From Oligoflexia bacterium (GTDB taxonomy: Bacteria; Bdellovibrionota; UBA1018; CAIMNF01), in contig CAIMNF010000415.1 of the NCBI GenBank assembly GCA_903842755.1, positions 1 through 6,947 of the forward strand: a DNA stretch of 6,947 nucleotides, in the 5' to 3' direction. The notes beneath the pieces are model-generated. The model saw only the letters and a list, made by a program, of their open reading frames with translations. It was not told the DNA's origin and did no database searches. Each line of letters opens with the position of its first letter. Within the stretch, counting starts at the first letter, position 1. Below are positions 1-6,012 of this stretch, piece by piece. Position numbers and translations under genes: made by a program.

Positions 1-57
1 CTTATCGGCATCAGTGATGACGGGCCAGCGCACATAAGGGGGTAAAGCGGATGGCAT
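1..57 (-). CDS. N-terminus of a gene cut by the window edge, possibly a DegT/DnrJ/EryC1/StrS-type aminotransferase
   Basis: Only the first 19 codons are present (MPSALPPYVRWPVITDADK), reading out of the window without a stop. The start is well supported: an ATG with a strong Shine-Dalgarno AGGAGA seven bases upstream, in the 32-base gap after the inositol-phosphate synthase stop. It is therefore very probably the next gene of the same operon. A short Pro-rich lead followed by WPVITDADK resembles the start of PLP-dependent sugar aminotransferases (DegT/DnrJ/EryC1/StrS), where a similar W-P-x-[VI]-x-[DE]-x-[DE] stretch precedes the first helix. That family makes amino sugars and aminocyclitols, which would suit an inositol operon. 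The catalytic part is not visible, so the identity is a guess from 19 residues. That a gene starts here is much more certain than what it encodes. Confidence 0.4.
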   Translation of the reverse strand, partial: MPSALPPYVRWPVITDADK

Positions 58-64
58 AATCTGT

Positions 65-70
65 TCTCCT
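65..70 (-). promoter_or_regulatory. Shine-Dalgarno of the left-edge gene
   Basis: On the minus strand AGGAGA lies seven bases before the ATG at 57. It is the strongest ribosome-binding site in the minus-strand gene set and is what fixes the start of the truncated gene. Confidence 0.7.
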
Positions 71-89
71 GTATTGCGAAAGGCGTTCG

Positions 90-1346
90 TTAAATATTTA
101 CTTCAAACGACGGATTGTAAACGCTGTTTTTTACAGATTTCTTTGTGTGCGCGGGTTCGTTAATTTTTTCGCCCTCTACCCAGCGCTCAAGCAAATTAAA
201 TTGTTTGAAGAAATCATGAATGGGTTCTTCGTTAATGGTGTGGAACGGCGCTTTGAAGAACATGGAAAGTTGTCGCTGAATTCCGCGTTCACCCCGGCGT
301 TGGGCCACATCAATTAGTCGGACTAAATCAATGATTAAAGGAGCAGCCAAGATCGAATCTTTGCAAAGAAAATCGAGCTTGATCTGCATTCTTTCACCCA
401 AGAATCCCGATACATCAATATTATCCCACGCTTCTTTGGCGTCGCCACGCGGCTTGTAATAGTGAATATGAACTTGATGGTCTTCAACCTTGTAGCCCAC
501 AATACTATCCAAGACTTCTTTCTTGCTGATAATTTTAGTCTTGTTGGATGCGGGATCGTTCAATACTAAACCGTCGTTATTGCCCAGAATATTGGTCGAA
601 AACCAGCCGTCAATGTGCAGGTCGCGTAATGCAAGCGCAGGCGCTAAAACGGTTTTCATCAAGGTTTGACCAGTCTTTCCGTCTTCGCCTGCAATTGGAA
701 CCCCACACTCTACAGAAAGGGCTTCTAATGCAGGAATTTTAGAAAGGCTAGGCGTAAAGTTAAAATAAGGAACGCCTGCTTTGCACGCAGCGTACAAATA
801 TTTCATGGCCGGGCTAATACGCTCATCGCTTTGATCTAAGCCTGCTTCAAACGCGCTAATGGAACAATGAACATCTTCTAATTGAGTGTGCTTTTCAGTA
901 GAAGTTAAATTCACCATAACGACACGGTCTAAATTCTGATCTTTTTTGAATTGAGCAATATTGTTTTGAATGATGGAAATTTCTTCGCGCGCGGATTTTG
1001 CGCCCACCACATTTTTACCGGCAAAAGTCTTTAGAAACTTTTCGGAAGCAACGGCTGGCCATGCTCGGAAAGCGGAAAGTTCGCCTTCGATTTTATCGAG
1101 CAAATGACGTGGAACCACTTCGTGTTGAACTGCCGCTTCGTACGCGGTGTCTGTTTTTAAGTCCCAGCCACCGAAAACCATAGAGTCTAAGGGAGCAAGG
1201 TCCGCGATTTTTTTCCCAAAACTTCCCTCTGTCAGCATCCCTCGGCGAGGAACAAGTCCTTTTCTCATGAGTGCGATTCCCGCCATCATGGTTGTTGCTA
1301 CTGCCCCGTTAGACCCAATTACACAGACGCCGACTTTATTGTTCAT
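90..1346 (-). CDS. myo-inositol-3-phosphate synthase (inositol-1-phosphate synthase family)
   Basis: This 418-residue cytosolic enzyme should convert glucose-6-phosphate to 1D-myo-inositol-3-phosphate through NAD-dependent oxidation, enolisation/aldol cyclisation and reduction. An N-terminal Rossmann segment (VGVCVIGSNGAVATTMMAG, about residues 5-23) has the G-x-x-G-A-V-x-T-T pattern of the family. Further hallmarks are GEDGKTGQT (220-228), NILGNNDG (252-259), KPRGD (298-302), KDSILAAPLIIDL (329-341) and LSMFFKAP (360-367), the last three carrying lysines of the kind used in catalysis. The GNNDG and KDSILAAPLIIDL blocks resemble the fungal/plant-type enzyme, although the protein lacks the long eukaryotic N-terminal region. 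The ATG at 1346 is preferred because GAGGG lies four bases upstream and the Rossmann strand begins directly after it. An ATG 33 bases earlier (1379) has no ribosome-binding site. The start lies inside the end of the GH3 gene, so translational coupling is likely. Confidence 0.9.
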   Translation of the reverse strand: MNNKVGVCVIGSNGAVATTMMAGIALMRKGLVPRRGMLTEGSFGKKIADLAPLDSMVFGGWDLKTDTAYEAAVQHEVVPRHLLDKIEGELSAFRAWPAVASEKFLKTFAGKNVVGAKSAREEISIIQNNIAQFKKDQNLDRVVMVNLTSTEKHTQLEDVHCSISAFEAGLDQSDERISPAMKYLYAACKAGVPYFNFTPSLSKIPALEALSVECGVPIAGEDGKTGQTLMKTVLAPALALRDLHIDGWFSTNILGNNDGLVLNDPASNKTKIISKKEVLDSIVGYKVEDHQVHIHYYKPRGDAKEAWDNIDVSGFLGERMQIKLDFLCKDSILAAPLIIDLVRLIDVAQRRGERGIQRQLSMFFKAPFHTINEEPIHDFFKQFNLLERWVEGEKINEPAHTKKSVKNSVYNPSFEVNI

Positions 1347-3024
1347 TTTTCCCTCTGGTTTCTCTTTCTGACTGTTCATTTTGATTTAAGGAAGAAAGTA
1401 AATCGCGTCTTTCTTCGTTAATAATTCTTGGAAATTTGTTTTGCACGCTATGGTAGCCTAGCGCCTTCATGAATTTCTTGGTGATTCCCGATTGTAACGT
1501 GACTAACCGTGGACTTAAAATAGCAACATCGTTTGCGCGATGCTCCCGGTAAACACGATTTTGCCGGCAAAGGCCAGCATCCACTGCGGCAAGAAATTCT
1601 GATTTATTTTTAGGTTCGGATTCGAACTCCACAAAAAACACATATCGCCCTTTGCCGCTTGAATCAACGCCTATTTCAGAAGATGCTGTATAATCGACAA
1701 TTGTACACGGTACTTTTTCAAGCGCCTCTGCAAATGCTTTTTCGATTTCGATGAAGCTGGTCAGCTCTTGGGTGAGCGACAGCATTCCGCTTGGGCGGCC
1801 TGCAAATTCAATTCGGTGTGGAAAAATTGATGTAAAGCGAACAAAGTCGCCAATGTAATACGCGAATAAGCCAGACGAAGTGGTGAGTACCACCGAATAA
1901 TCGACTCCCGGCTCCACTTGCCAGAGGGAGATTCGTTTTGAGTTGGCTTGATCGCTGGTGGATCCATGCTCTGCTCGGGGAACAAATTCGAAAAACACCC
2001 CCCGATCGGGAATCATTAACATTCCGTCTGCGGTATTGCCGGTCTCGTCGAGCCGATCAGACGCGGCAAAAACGCCCCCTTCGGTGGCATTATAATTATC
2101 AATCAAGAGAGGGGATTTTCCCATTTTTTCACGAATTAATTTGCGATACGGGGCCGCGTAGACGCCACCCCCAAAAAGTGCGTTTAAGTTTGGCCAAATT
2201 TCAGAAATCGTGCTGACGTTCCGGCCCCGCGCGCGCGCCGCAGCCAAAACGTGATCAAACATAAGTGGAAACCAACAAGTTGTACCCGAAAGAGATCTGA
2301 CGTCGTAATCCAAGTAGGCATCCGCCATGGCGGCCAACTTTTGATTGTAGTCTGGAATATCGCGAATAGGCGGTCGGGGAATGGCAATCCGTTTTGCAAA
2401 TTCGGGCACGAATCGAAGCATAATCCCTGGATTCGATCCAGCCATCACGCCGGGGCTTTCTTCGGTTAAAATGCTTGGAGGGAGCAGCCCCATCGCAAAG
2501 CCACTGGTAAAAGTGGAGTCTTTGGATAGGTGAAGGTAACGTGCGACGAGATCGAACGCCGCTTTTTTCTGCCACCCAATTTGTTCAAGCGAAATGGGTA
2601 GAAATTTATTAAGTGCAGCCGTGTTCGAGCTTCCTGAAGATTGTCCGTAGTAGGGAATCAGTCCCGGCCACAGCACATCCCGCGCCCCTTTTCTCATCCG
2701 TTGCAAATCTTGCTCAAAATCGCCGTAAACACGCAGCGGTACTCGCGCCTTATAGTCCTCGTAGCTGGTGACCGAGCCGAGCTGGTGCTTTTTTCCGAAT
2801 TCCGTAGAAGCTGCAGTTTTACAGTGACTTAATAAAATTTTAAGTTGCGACGGCTTTGGGTTAAGGGCACGTTTGTTCCATTGAGAAACGCGCGCCAGCG
2901 CTAAAGTGCGTAATACAGGAGTAGTGATCGAGGAGCCCGGAATGGTTTTTAGAGAAGTGTTTCGTGCTTTCGCACGCGCGATTGTATTGGCTGCGTTTTC
3001 GTTAAACGCGGGGGAATTAAGCAT
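1336..3024 (-). CDS. GH3-family acyl-adenylating amide synthetase
   Basis: A 562-residue member of the GH3 (auxin-responsive promoter) family of the ANL superfamily. Plant members adenylate a carboxylic acid and transfer the acyl group to an amino acid; the substrates of bacterial members are mostly unknown. Visible family blocks are the P-loop-like YYGQSSGSSN (about 125-134), YNATEGG (311-317), PDRGVFFEFVP (339-349), TTSSGLFAYYIGDFVRF (381-397), GRPSG (409-413) and a C-terminal NRVYREHRAND with a final NKFPR segment. The P-loop deviates from the common T-S-G-T-T-G: the last Gly is Asn and about two extra residues follow. The first ~45 residues are not recognisable, and the hydrophilic tail (from about 550) doubles as the leader of the next gene. 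The ATG at 3024 is chosen, but no good ribosome-binding site precedes it. A TTG at 3051 with a weak AAGAG ten bases upstream would add nine residues. The role beyond ligase/synthetase is inferred. Confidence 0.85.
   Translation of the reverse strand: MLNSPAFNENAANTIARAKARNTSLKTIPGSSITTPVLRTLALARVSQWNKRALNPKPSQLKILLSHCKTAASTEFGKKHQLGSVTSYEDYKARVPLRVYGDFEQDLQRMRKGARDVLWPGLIPYYGQSSGSSNTAALNKFLPISLEQIGWQKKAAFDLVARYLHLSKDSTFTSGFAMGLLPPSILTEESPGVMAGSNPGIMLRFVPEFAKRIAIPRPPIRDIPDYNQKLAAMADAYLDYDVRSLSGTTCWFPLMFDHVLAAARARGRNVSTISEIWPNLNALFGGGVYAAPYRKLIREKMGKSPLLIDNYNATEGGVFAASDRLDETGNTADGMLMIPDRGVFFEFVPRAEHGSTSDQANSKRISLWQVEPGVDYSVVLTTSSGLFAYYIGDFVRFTSIFPHRIEFAGRPSGMLSLTQELTSFIEIEKAFAEALEKVPCTIVDYTASSEIGVDSSGKGRYVFFVEFESEPKNKSEFLAAVDAGLCRQNRVYREHRANDVAILSPRLVTLQSGITKKFMKALGYHSVQNKFPRIINEERRDLLSSLNQNEQSERETRGKNEQ
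1351..1356 (-). promoter_or_regulatory. Shine-Dalgarno deciding the inositol-phosphate synthase start
   Basis: AGAGGG on the minus strand lies four bases before the ATG at 1346, within the last codons of the GH3 gene. The upstream in-frame ATG at 1379 is preceded only by an A/T-rich stretch without purine-rich complementarity, so this site decides between the two starts. Confidence 0.5.
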
Positions 3025-3093
3025 TTGTCCGAAGTGTCTTATTTTCGTCAATTTTTTGCAACTCTTAGTTTTGTCAGGATTTGGTTTAATTTA

Positions 3094-3894
3094 TTAACCG
3101 TTTATTTCGCTCACTAATGTGCGGTGTAGGTGTCCATTCGAGGCGAGTATTTGCTTTGAGTTGAGTTCTAACTTTTGTCCAGAAAGAGTGCTTACTTTTC
3201 CGCCTGCTTCCGTGATGAGCAATGAGCCTGCAGCAATATCCCACGGCGAAAGTCCACGCTCCCAAAAACCATCGAAGGTACCTCGGGCCACATTCGCCAA
3301 ATCCATTGCTGCGGATCCAGGGCGGCGAATTGCATTACTTGAGATACTCAGTTTTTGAAATGTGGAAATTTCTGAATCAAGGTAAAGGTCTTTGTGACTA
3401 GAGAAGCCGGTGCTTAAGAAAGATTGGTTTAATTTTCGAGTAGCGGAAACGTGTAATCGCTTTTTGTTGCAAAAGGCGCCTTTTCCAATCATCGCCGTAT
3501 AAGTTTCGTTGAGTACGGGCTGGTAAATGACCCCGACGACCACTTGTCCTTCCCATTCGGCGGCAATAGAAATGCAAAAATTCGGCAATCCGTGAGCGAA
3601 ATTTGTGGTTCCATCCAACGGATCGATGAGCCATCGGCCTTGCGGAGGATGGTTTTGGTCTGGGACGGATTGAGCGCCCGATTCTTCGGCCAAAATGCCA
3701 AAATGCGGTGTTTTTTGCTTAAATAGTTTAATTAAGGTTTTTTCGGACTGCAGGTCGGCAATGGTGACCAAACCTTGGTTGCCGGCCTTTTCTGTGGCTT
3801 TAATTTTTTTTCTGAAATAGCGAAGAAGAACTTTGCCTCCGGTATGTGCGGCTTCGATGGCAATTTTTTGAAGTTGGGGGAGCGAGGGGTGCAT
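3094..3894 (-). CDS. inositol monophosphatase family protein (SuhB/IMPase type)
   Basis: A 266-residue protein of full family length. Mg-dependent members hydrolyse inositol monophosphates to myo-inositol; relatives act on histidinol phosphate, PAP or fructose-1,6-bisphosphate. Family motif 1 is clear (WLIDPLDGTTNFAHGLP, residues 88-104) with metal ligands D91 and D94. E70 in GILAEESG is the first-shell glutamate, and D219 in the SPWDIAAG motif (216-223) is the third aspartate. The Gly-rich ITEAGGKV segment (227-234) also fits. The ATG has AAGGA five bases upstream and is the first gene after the divergent promoter region. Tandem TAA stops end it, leaving 69 bases before the GH3 ATG. In the same operon as a myo-inositol-3-phosphate synthase, the natural inference is that it releases free myo-inositol. 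I give no symbol because suhB would imply the ribosome-biogenesis role, for which there is no evidence here. Confidence 0.92.
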   Translation of the reverse strand: MHPSLPQLQKIAIEAAHTGGKVLLRYFRKKIKATEKAGNQGLVTIADLQSEKTLIKLFKQKTPHFGILAEESGAQSVPDQNHPPQGRWLIDPLDGTTNFAHGLPNFCISIAAEWEGQVVVGVIYQPVLNETYTAMIGKGAFCNKKRLHVSATRKLNQSFLSTGFSSHKDLYLDSEISTFQKLSISSNAIRRPGSAAMDLANVARGTFDGFWERGLSPWDIAAGSLLITEAGGKVSTLSGQKLELNSKQILASNGHLHRTLVSEING

Positions 3895-3925
3895 GAGGTT
3901 CCTTTTGTAAGTTTGTTAAGTTTCG

Positions 3926-3946
3926 GTTTGGTTATAATCACCAAAC
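3926..3946. promoter_or_regulatory. candidate operator: perfect inverted repeat over the shared -10 region
   Basis: GTTTGGT (3926-3932) and ACCAAAC (3940-3946) form perfect 7-base arms around a 7-base centre (TATAATC). The centre contains the -10 hexamer read in one direction and most of the -10 read in the other. The size and symmetry fit the operator of a dimeric repressor such as a TetR-family protein; that family assignment is inference. A bound protein would block polymerase in both directions. No regulator gene is visible in the window. Confidence 0.55.
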
Positions 3947-3959
3947 TTGTACTTTTCAA
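3931..3959 (-). promoter_or_regulatory. sigma-70-type promoter of the minus-strand operon
   Basis: Read on the minus strand, TTGAAA (3959-3954) and TATAAC (3936-3931) are separated by exactly 17 bases. Each hexamer is one mismatch from consensus. Transcription would start near 3924, giving a leader of about 30 bases before the phosphatase ATG at 3894. It is the best promoter in the window and lies where an operon promoter is required. Confidence 0.65.
3933..3938 (+). promoter_or_regulatory. candidate -10 element of the aldehyde dehydrogenase/GMC operon
   Basis: A perfect TATAAT on the plus strand, about 43 bases before the dehydrogenase ATG, predicts a start near 3945. The upstream -35 is poor: TTGTTA at 3913-3918 has only a 14-base spacer and TTTGTT at 3912-3917 has 15. 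There is no TG extension. A weak -35 may mean the promoter depends on an activator, or that the hexamer is partly fortuitous. It overlaps the -10 of the opposing promoter almost base for base. Confidence 0.4.
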
Positions 3960-3972
3960 CCCTTAACGTTAC

Positions 3973-3980
3973 AGTTTGGT
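3973..3980 (+). promoter_or_regulatory. third operator half-site before the dehydrogenase start
   Basis: AGTTTGGT ends one base before the ATG at 3982. It is the exact inverted complement of ACCAAACT at 3940-3947 and contains the same GTTTGGT as 3926-3932. It could be an auxiliary binding site for the regulator of the inverted repeat. It also occupies the place where a Shine-Dalgarno would be expected, and none is seen. Confidence 0.35.
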
Positions 3981-3981
3981 C

Positions 3982-6012
3982 ATGCAAACTTTTTCACCGG
4001 TAGACTTGTTGCCGCTACCCTGTGTTCCCGATAGTTCTGCCTCCGAAGTTTTAGTCAAAGTGCGAAACGCCCGGCTTGCACAACCCCTTTGGGCGCAGAT
4101 GACGTTTGATGAGCGCGCAAAGTGTTTAAAATTGGCCGGAAAAGCGATGTTAATCCGCCGCCAAGAAGTCATGCAACTTATTCATGAAGAAGCCGGAAAA
4201 ACCCCTTCCGAAATGCTTCTCTCCGAAGTTGTTGGTCCGCTTCAATACATTAAGGATTGGATTAAAGTAGCAAGACCTTGGCTTAAGCCCCGTAAGCTCG
4301 CCATTAATCCATTGGCTTTCCCTAAGAAAAAAGGCGTGATCGAAATGCTTCCGCGAGGCGTGGTTGGCGTGATTGCTCCTTGGAATTATCCTTTAGGTAA
4401 TTTTTTTAAACCGGTGTTTGCAGCCCTGCTTTGCGGAAACAGTGTGGTGGTAAAGCCGAGCGAGTATGCTCCGCGAACTGGGGAATGGTTTGTGTCGGTG
4501 TTAAATGAGTTTTTGCCTCAAGGCGTACTGAGCATCGTTCAAGGAGATCGCAGTGGGGGAATTGCCTTGATTGAGGCCGGAATTGATGCGGTGACGTTTA
4601 CGGGCTCGTCAGCGTCAGGCGTGGCCGTCGCTCAACTTGCGGCGCAGAAACTAATTCCGTGCAGTGTGGAATTGGGCGGAAAAGATGCGGCGATTGTTTT
4701 ATCCGATTGTAATTTGGATCGAACCGTTGCAGGGATTATGCATTGGGGCCTTCATAATGCGGGCCAAGCGTGTGGGGATATTGAGCGTGTTTTTGTCGAG
4801 GAATCGATTGCCGATTTATTTATAGAAAAATTAGTTTCCGCAGTTCGCAAGCTTCGCACGCAATCGGGTGAGGGTGAAGCCGCAAAAGCGTTAGATCAAG
4901 TCGATGTCGGGCCCGCAGTGACACCGGCCCAACTCCAATTAATTTCTGACCATGTGGCCGAAGCGGTCGCTCAGGGAGCAAAAATCCTCTGCGGCGGCAA
5001 AAAAGTGGGACGCGGCTTATGGTTTGAACCCACAGTACTTGATTACTGTACTCCTCGGATGAGAATTATGCAGGAGCCAACGTTTGGGCCGGTTATTCCT
5101 CTTTGTAGAGTGAAGGATGCGGAAGAAGCATTAAATCTTGCAAACCAAAATGACTACGGATTGAATGGTTCGGTTTGGTCGGAAGACGAAAGCCGGGCGA
5201 TCCAGATTGCCGCTCGGCTCAATGTGGGTACCGCTTTTGTCAATAACCATGCGTTTACCGGCGCGCTGCCTTCTGCACCGTGGACCGGAGTAAAGAAAAG
5301 TGGGTACGGGATTGCCAATAGCGAGTTTGCGCTTGCGCATTACACGCGTCCAAGAACCCTAGTGGTGGATCGCAAAAAAACCGCAGACGGTTGGTGGTTG
5401 CCGATGAATTCCATGGCCGAAGAAATGGGCCATTGCCTTGCAGAAGCGCAACTGGGCAACTTAGGGGCAGCCATTAAAATTCCGTTTTTGATGTTTCGCC
5501 GCGAAAAAACTGCTTTGGAATTCGTACAACAGCAAAAGAAGACCAGCGAACATCCGCAAGTGAAGGGGGCATTCCATCAGGCCAAGTTTTCGTGGAGCAA
5601 CTTTTTTTTAAAAGGTCTAGAGAAGCTTCACCCCTCGCTGTTTGATTTTGAACTAGAGTGGGGATTCGCTGCGGTAAATGCAATTTTTGCGGGAGCGGAT
5701 CGCGCACTCAAGGCCCAGCCCAAGGAGGAGGCTAAAAAGTTTTTCCAGGATTTTTATCAAAGCATGCCTTTTCCTGCATTCTTAAGTATTCGGCTTGCGT
5801 TCTGGGCGGCGGGCCTTGCCCCGTTTTTAATTCATAAAAAATGGCGGCGTTTTGAGCGATTACCGTTAGAGGAGCGCATTGCATTGATGGATGCTTTTTC
5901 CAAAAGTGATTCTTACGTTTTACGCCAAATGATTTTAGTCCTTAAAATGAACGGATCGTTTTTTTATTCCAGTACAACCCGTTTCCATCAGGTGACTGCT
6001 TATGAACATTGA
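3982..6012 (+). CDS. aldehyde dehydrogenase with a C-terminal helical extension related to long-chain alcohol oxidases
   Basis: A 676-residue protein: a complete NAD(P)-dependent aldehyde dehydrogenase (about 20-460) plus roughly 215 extra residues. Catalytic features are all present: the PWNY Asn (135), the Lys of VVVKPSE (158), FTGSS (206-210), the general base Glu in VELGGK (230), the nucleophile Cys in GQACG (264), EPTFGP (365-370) and PWTGVKKSGYG (433-443). It should oxidise an aldehyde to the acid. The last ~90 residues (from about 585: FFQDFYQSMPFPAF, a hydrophobic helix IRLAFWAAGLAPFLI, KKWRRFERLPLEER, then LRQMILVLKMNGSFFY) resemble the segment preceding the GMC domain in plant and bacterial long-chain alcohol oxidases. 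This may give membrane or partner contact. Residues about 465-580 are unrecognised and mostly helical-looking. The ATG is preferred to a TTG two codons earlier; neither has a Shine-Dalgarno. The family assignment is firm; the long-chain substrate is inferred. Confidence 0.9.
   Translation: MQTFSPVDLLPLPCVPDSSASEVLVKVRNARLAQPLWAQMTFDERAKCLKLAGKAMLIRRQEVMQLIHEEAGKTPSEMLLSEVVGPLQYIKDWIKVARPWLKPRKLAINPLAFPKKKGVIEMLPRGVVGVIAPWNYPLGNFFKPVFAALLCGNSVVVKPSEYAPRTGEWFVSVLNEFLPQGVLSIVQGDRSGGIALIEAGIDAVTFTGSSASGVAVAQLAAQKLIPCSVELGGKDAAIVLSDCNLDRTVAGIMHWGLHNAGQACGDIERVFVEESIADLFIEKLVSAVRKLRTQSGEGEAAKALDQVDVGPAVTPAQLQLISDHVAEAVAQGAKILCGGKKVGRGLWFEPTVLDYCTPRMRIMQEPTFGPVIPLCRVKDAEEALNLANQNDYGLNGSVWSEDESRAIQIAARLNVGTAFVNNHAFTGALPSAPWTGVKKSGYGIANSEFALAHYTRPRTLVVDRKKTADGWWLPMNSMAEEMGHCLAEAQLGNLGAAIKIPFLMFRREKTALEFVQQQKKTSEHPQVKGAFHQAKFSWSNFFLKGLEKLHPSLFDFELEWGFAAVNAIFAGADRALKAQPKEEAKKFFQDFYQSMPFPAFLSIRLAFWAAGLAPFLIHKKWRRFERLPLEERIALMDAFSKSDSYVLRQMILVLKMNGSFFYSSTTRFHQVTAYEH
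5990..5995 (+). promoter_or_regulatory. Shine-Dalgarno of the GMC oxidoreductase gene
   Basis: AGGTGA, complementary to the usual 16S 3' end, lies six bases before the ATG at 6002 and inside the end of the dehydrogenase gene. Its TGA (5993-5995) also closes the GMC reading frame upstream, so no earlier ATG start is possible in that frame. Confidence 0.65.

Noticed and set aside
76..92. Small hairpin (CGAA...TTCG) after the synthase stop as a terminator
   Set aside because: The stem is only four base pairs with no T-run, and the next gene follows within 32 bases with its own ribosome-binding site.
1347..1379. Earlier ATG for the inositol-phosphate synthase
   Set aside because: It has no ribosome-binding site and adds 11 hydrophilic residues before the Rossmann strand. 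The ATG at 1346 has GAGGG at short spacing.
2251..2575. Several open frames of 70-106 codons on both strands inside the GH3 gene
   Set aside because: They overlap conserved GH3 coding sequence and have low-complexity, Arg- and Ser-rich translations with no recognisable domain. They are shadows of the real frame.
3940..3980. ACCAAACT/AGTTTGGT as an RNA hairpin or riboswitch in the dehydrogenase leader
   Set aside because: Transcription from the TATAAT would begin near 3945, so most of the left arm would be absent from the message. Operator half-sites are the simpler reading.
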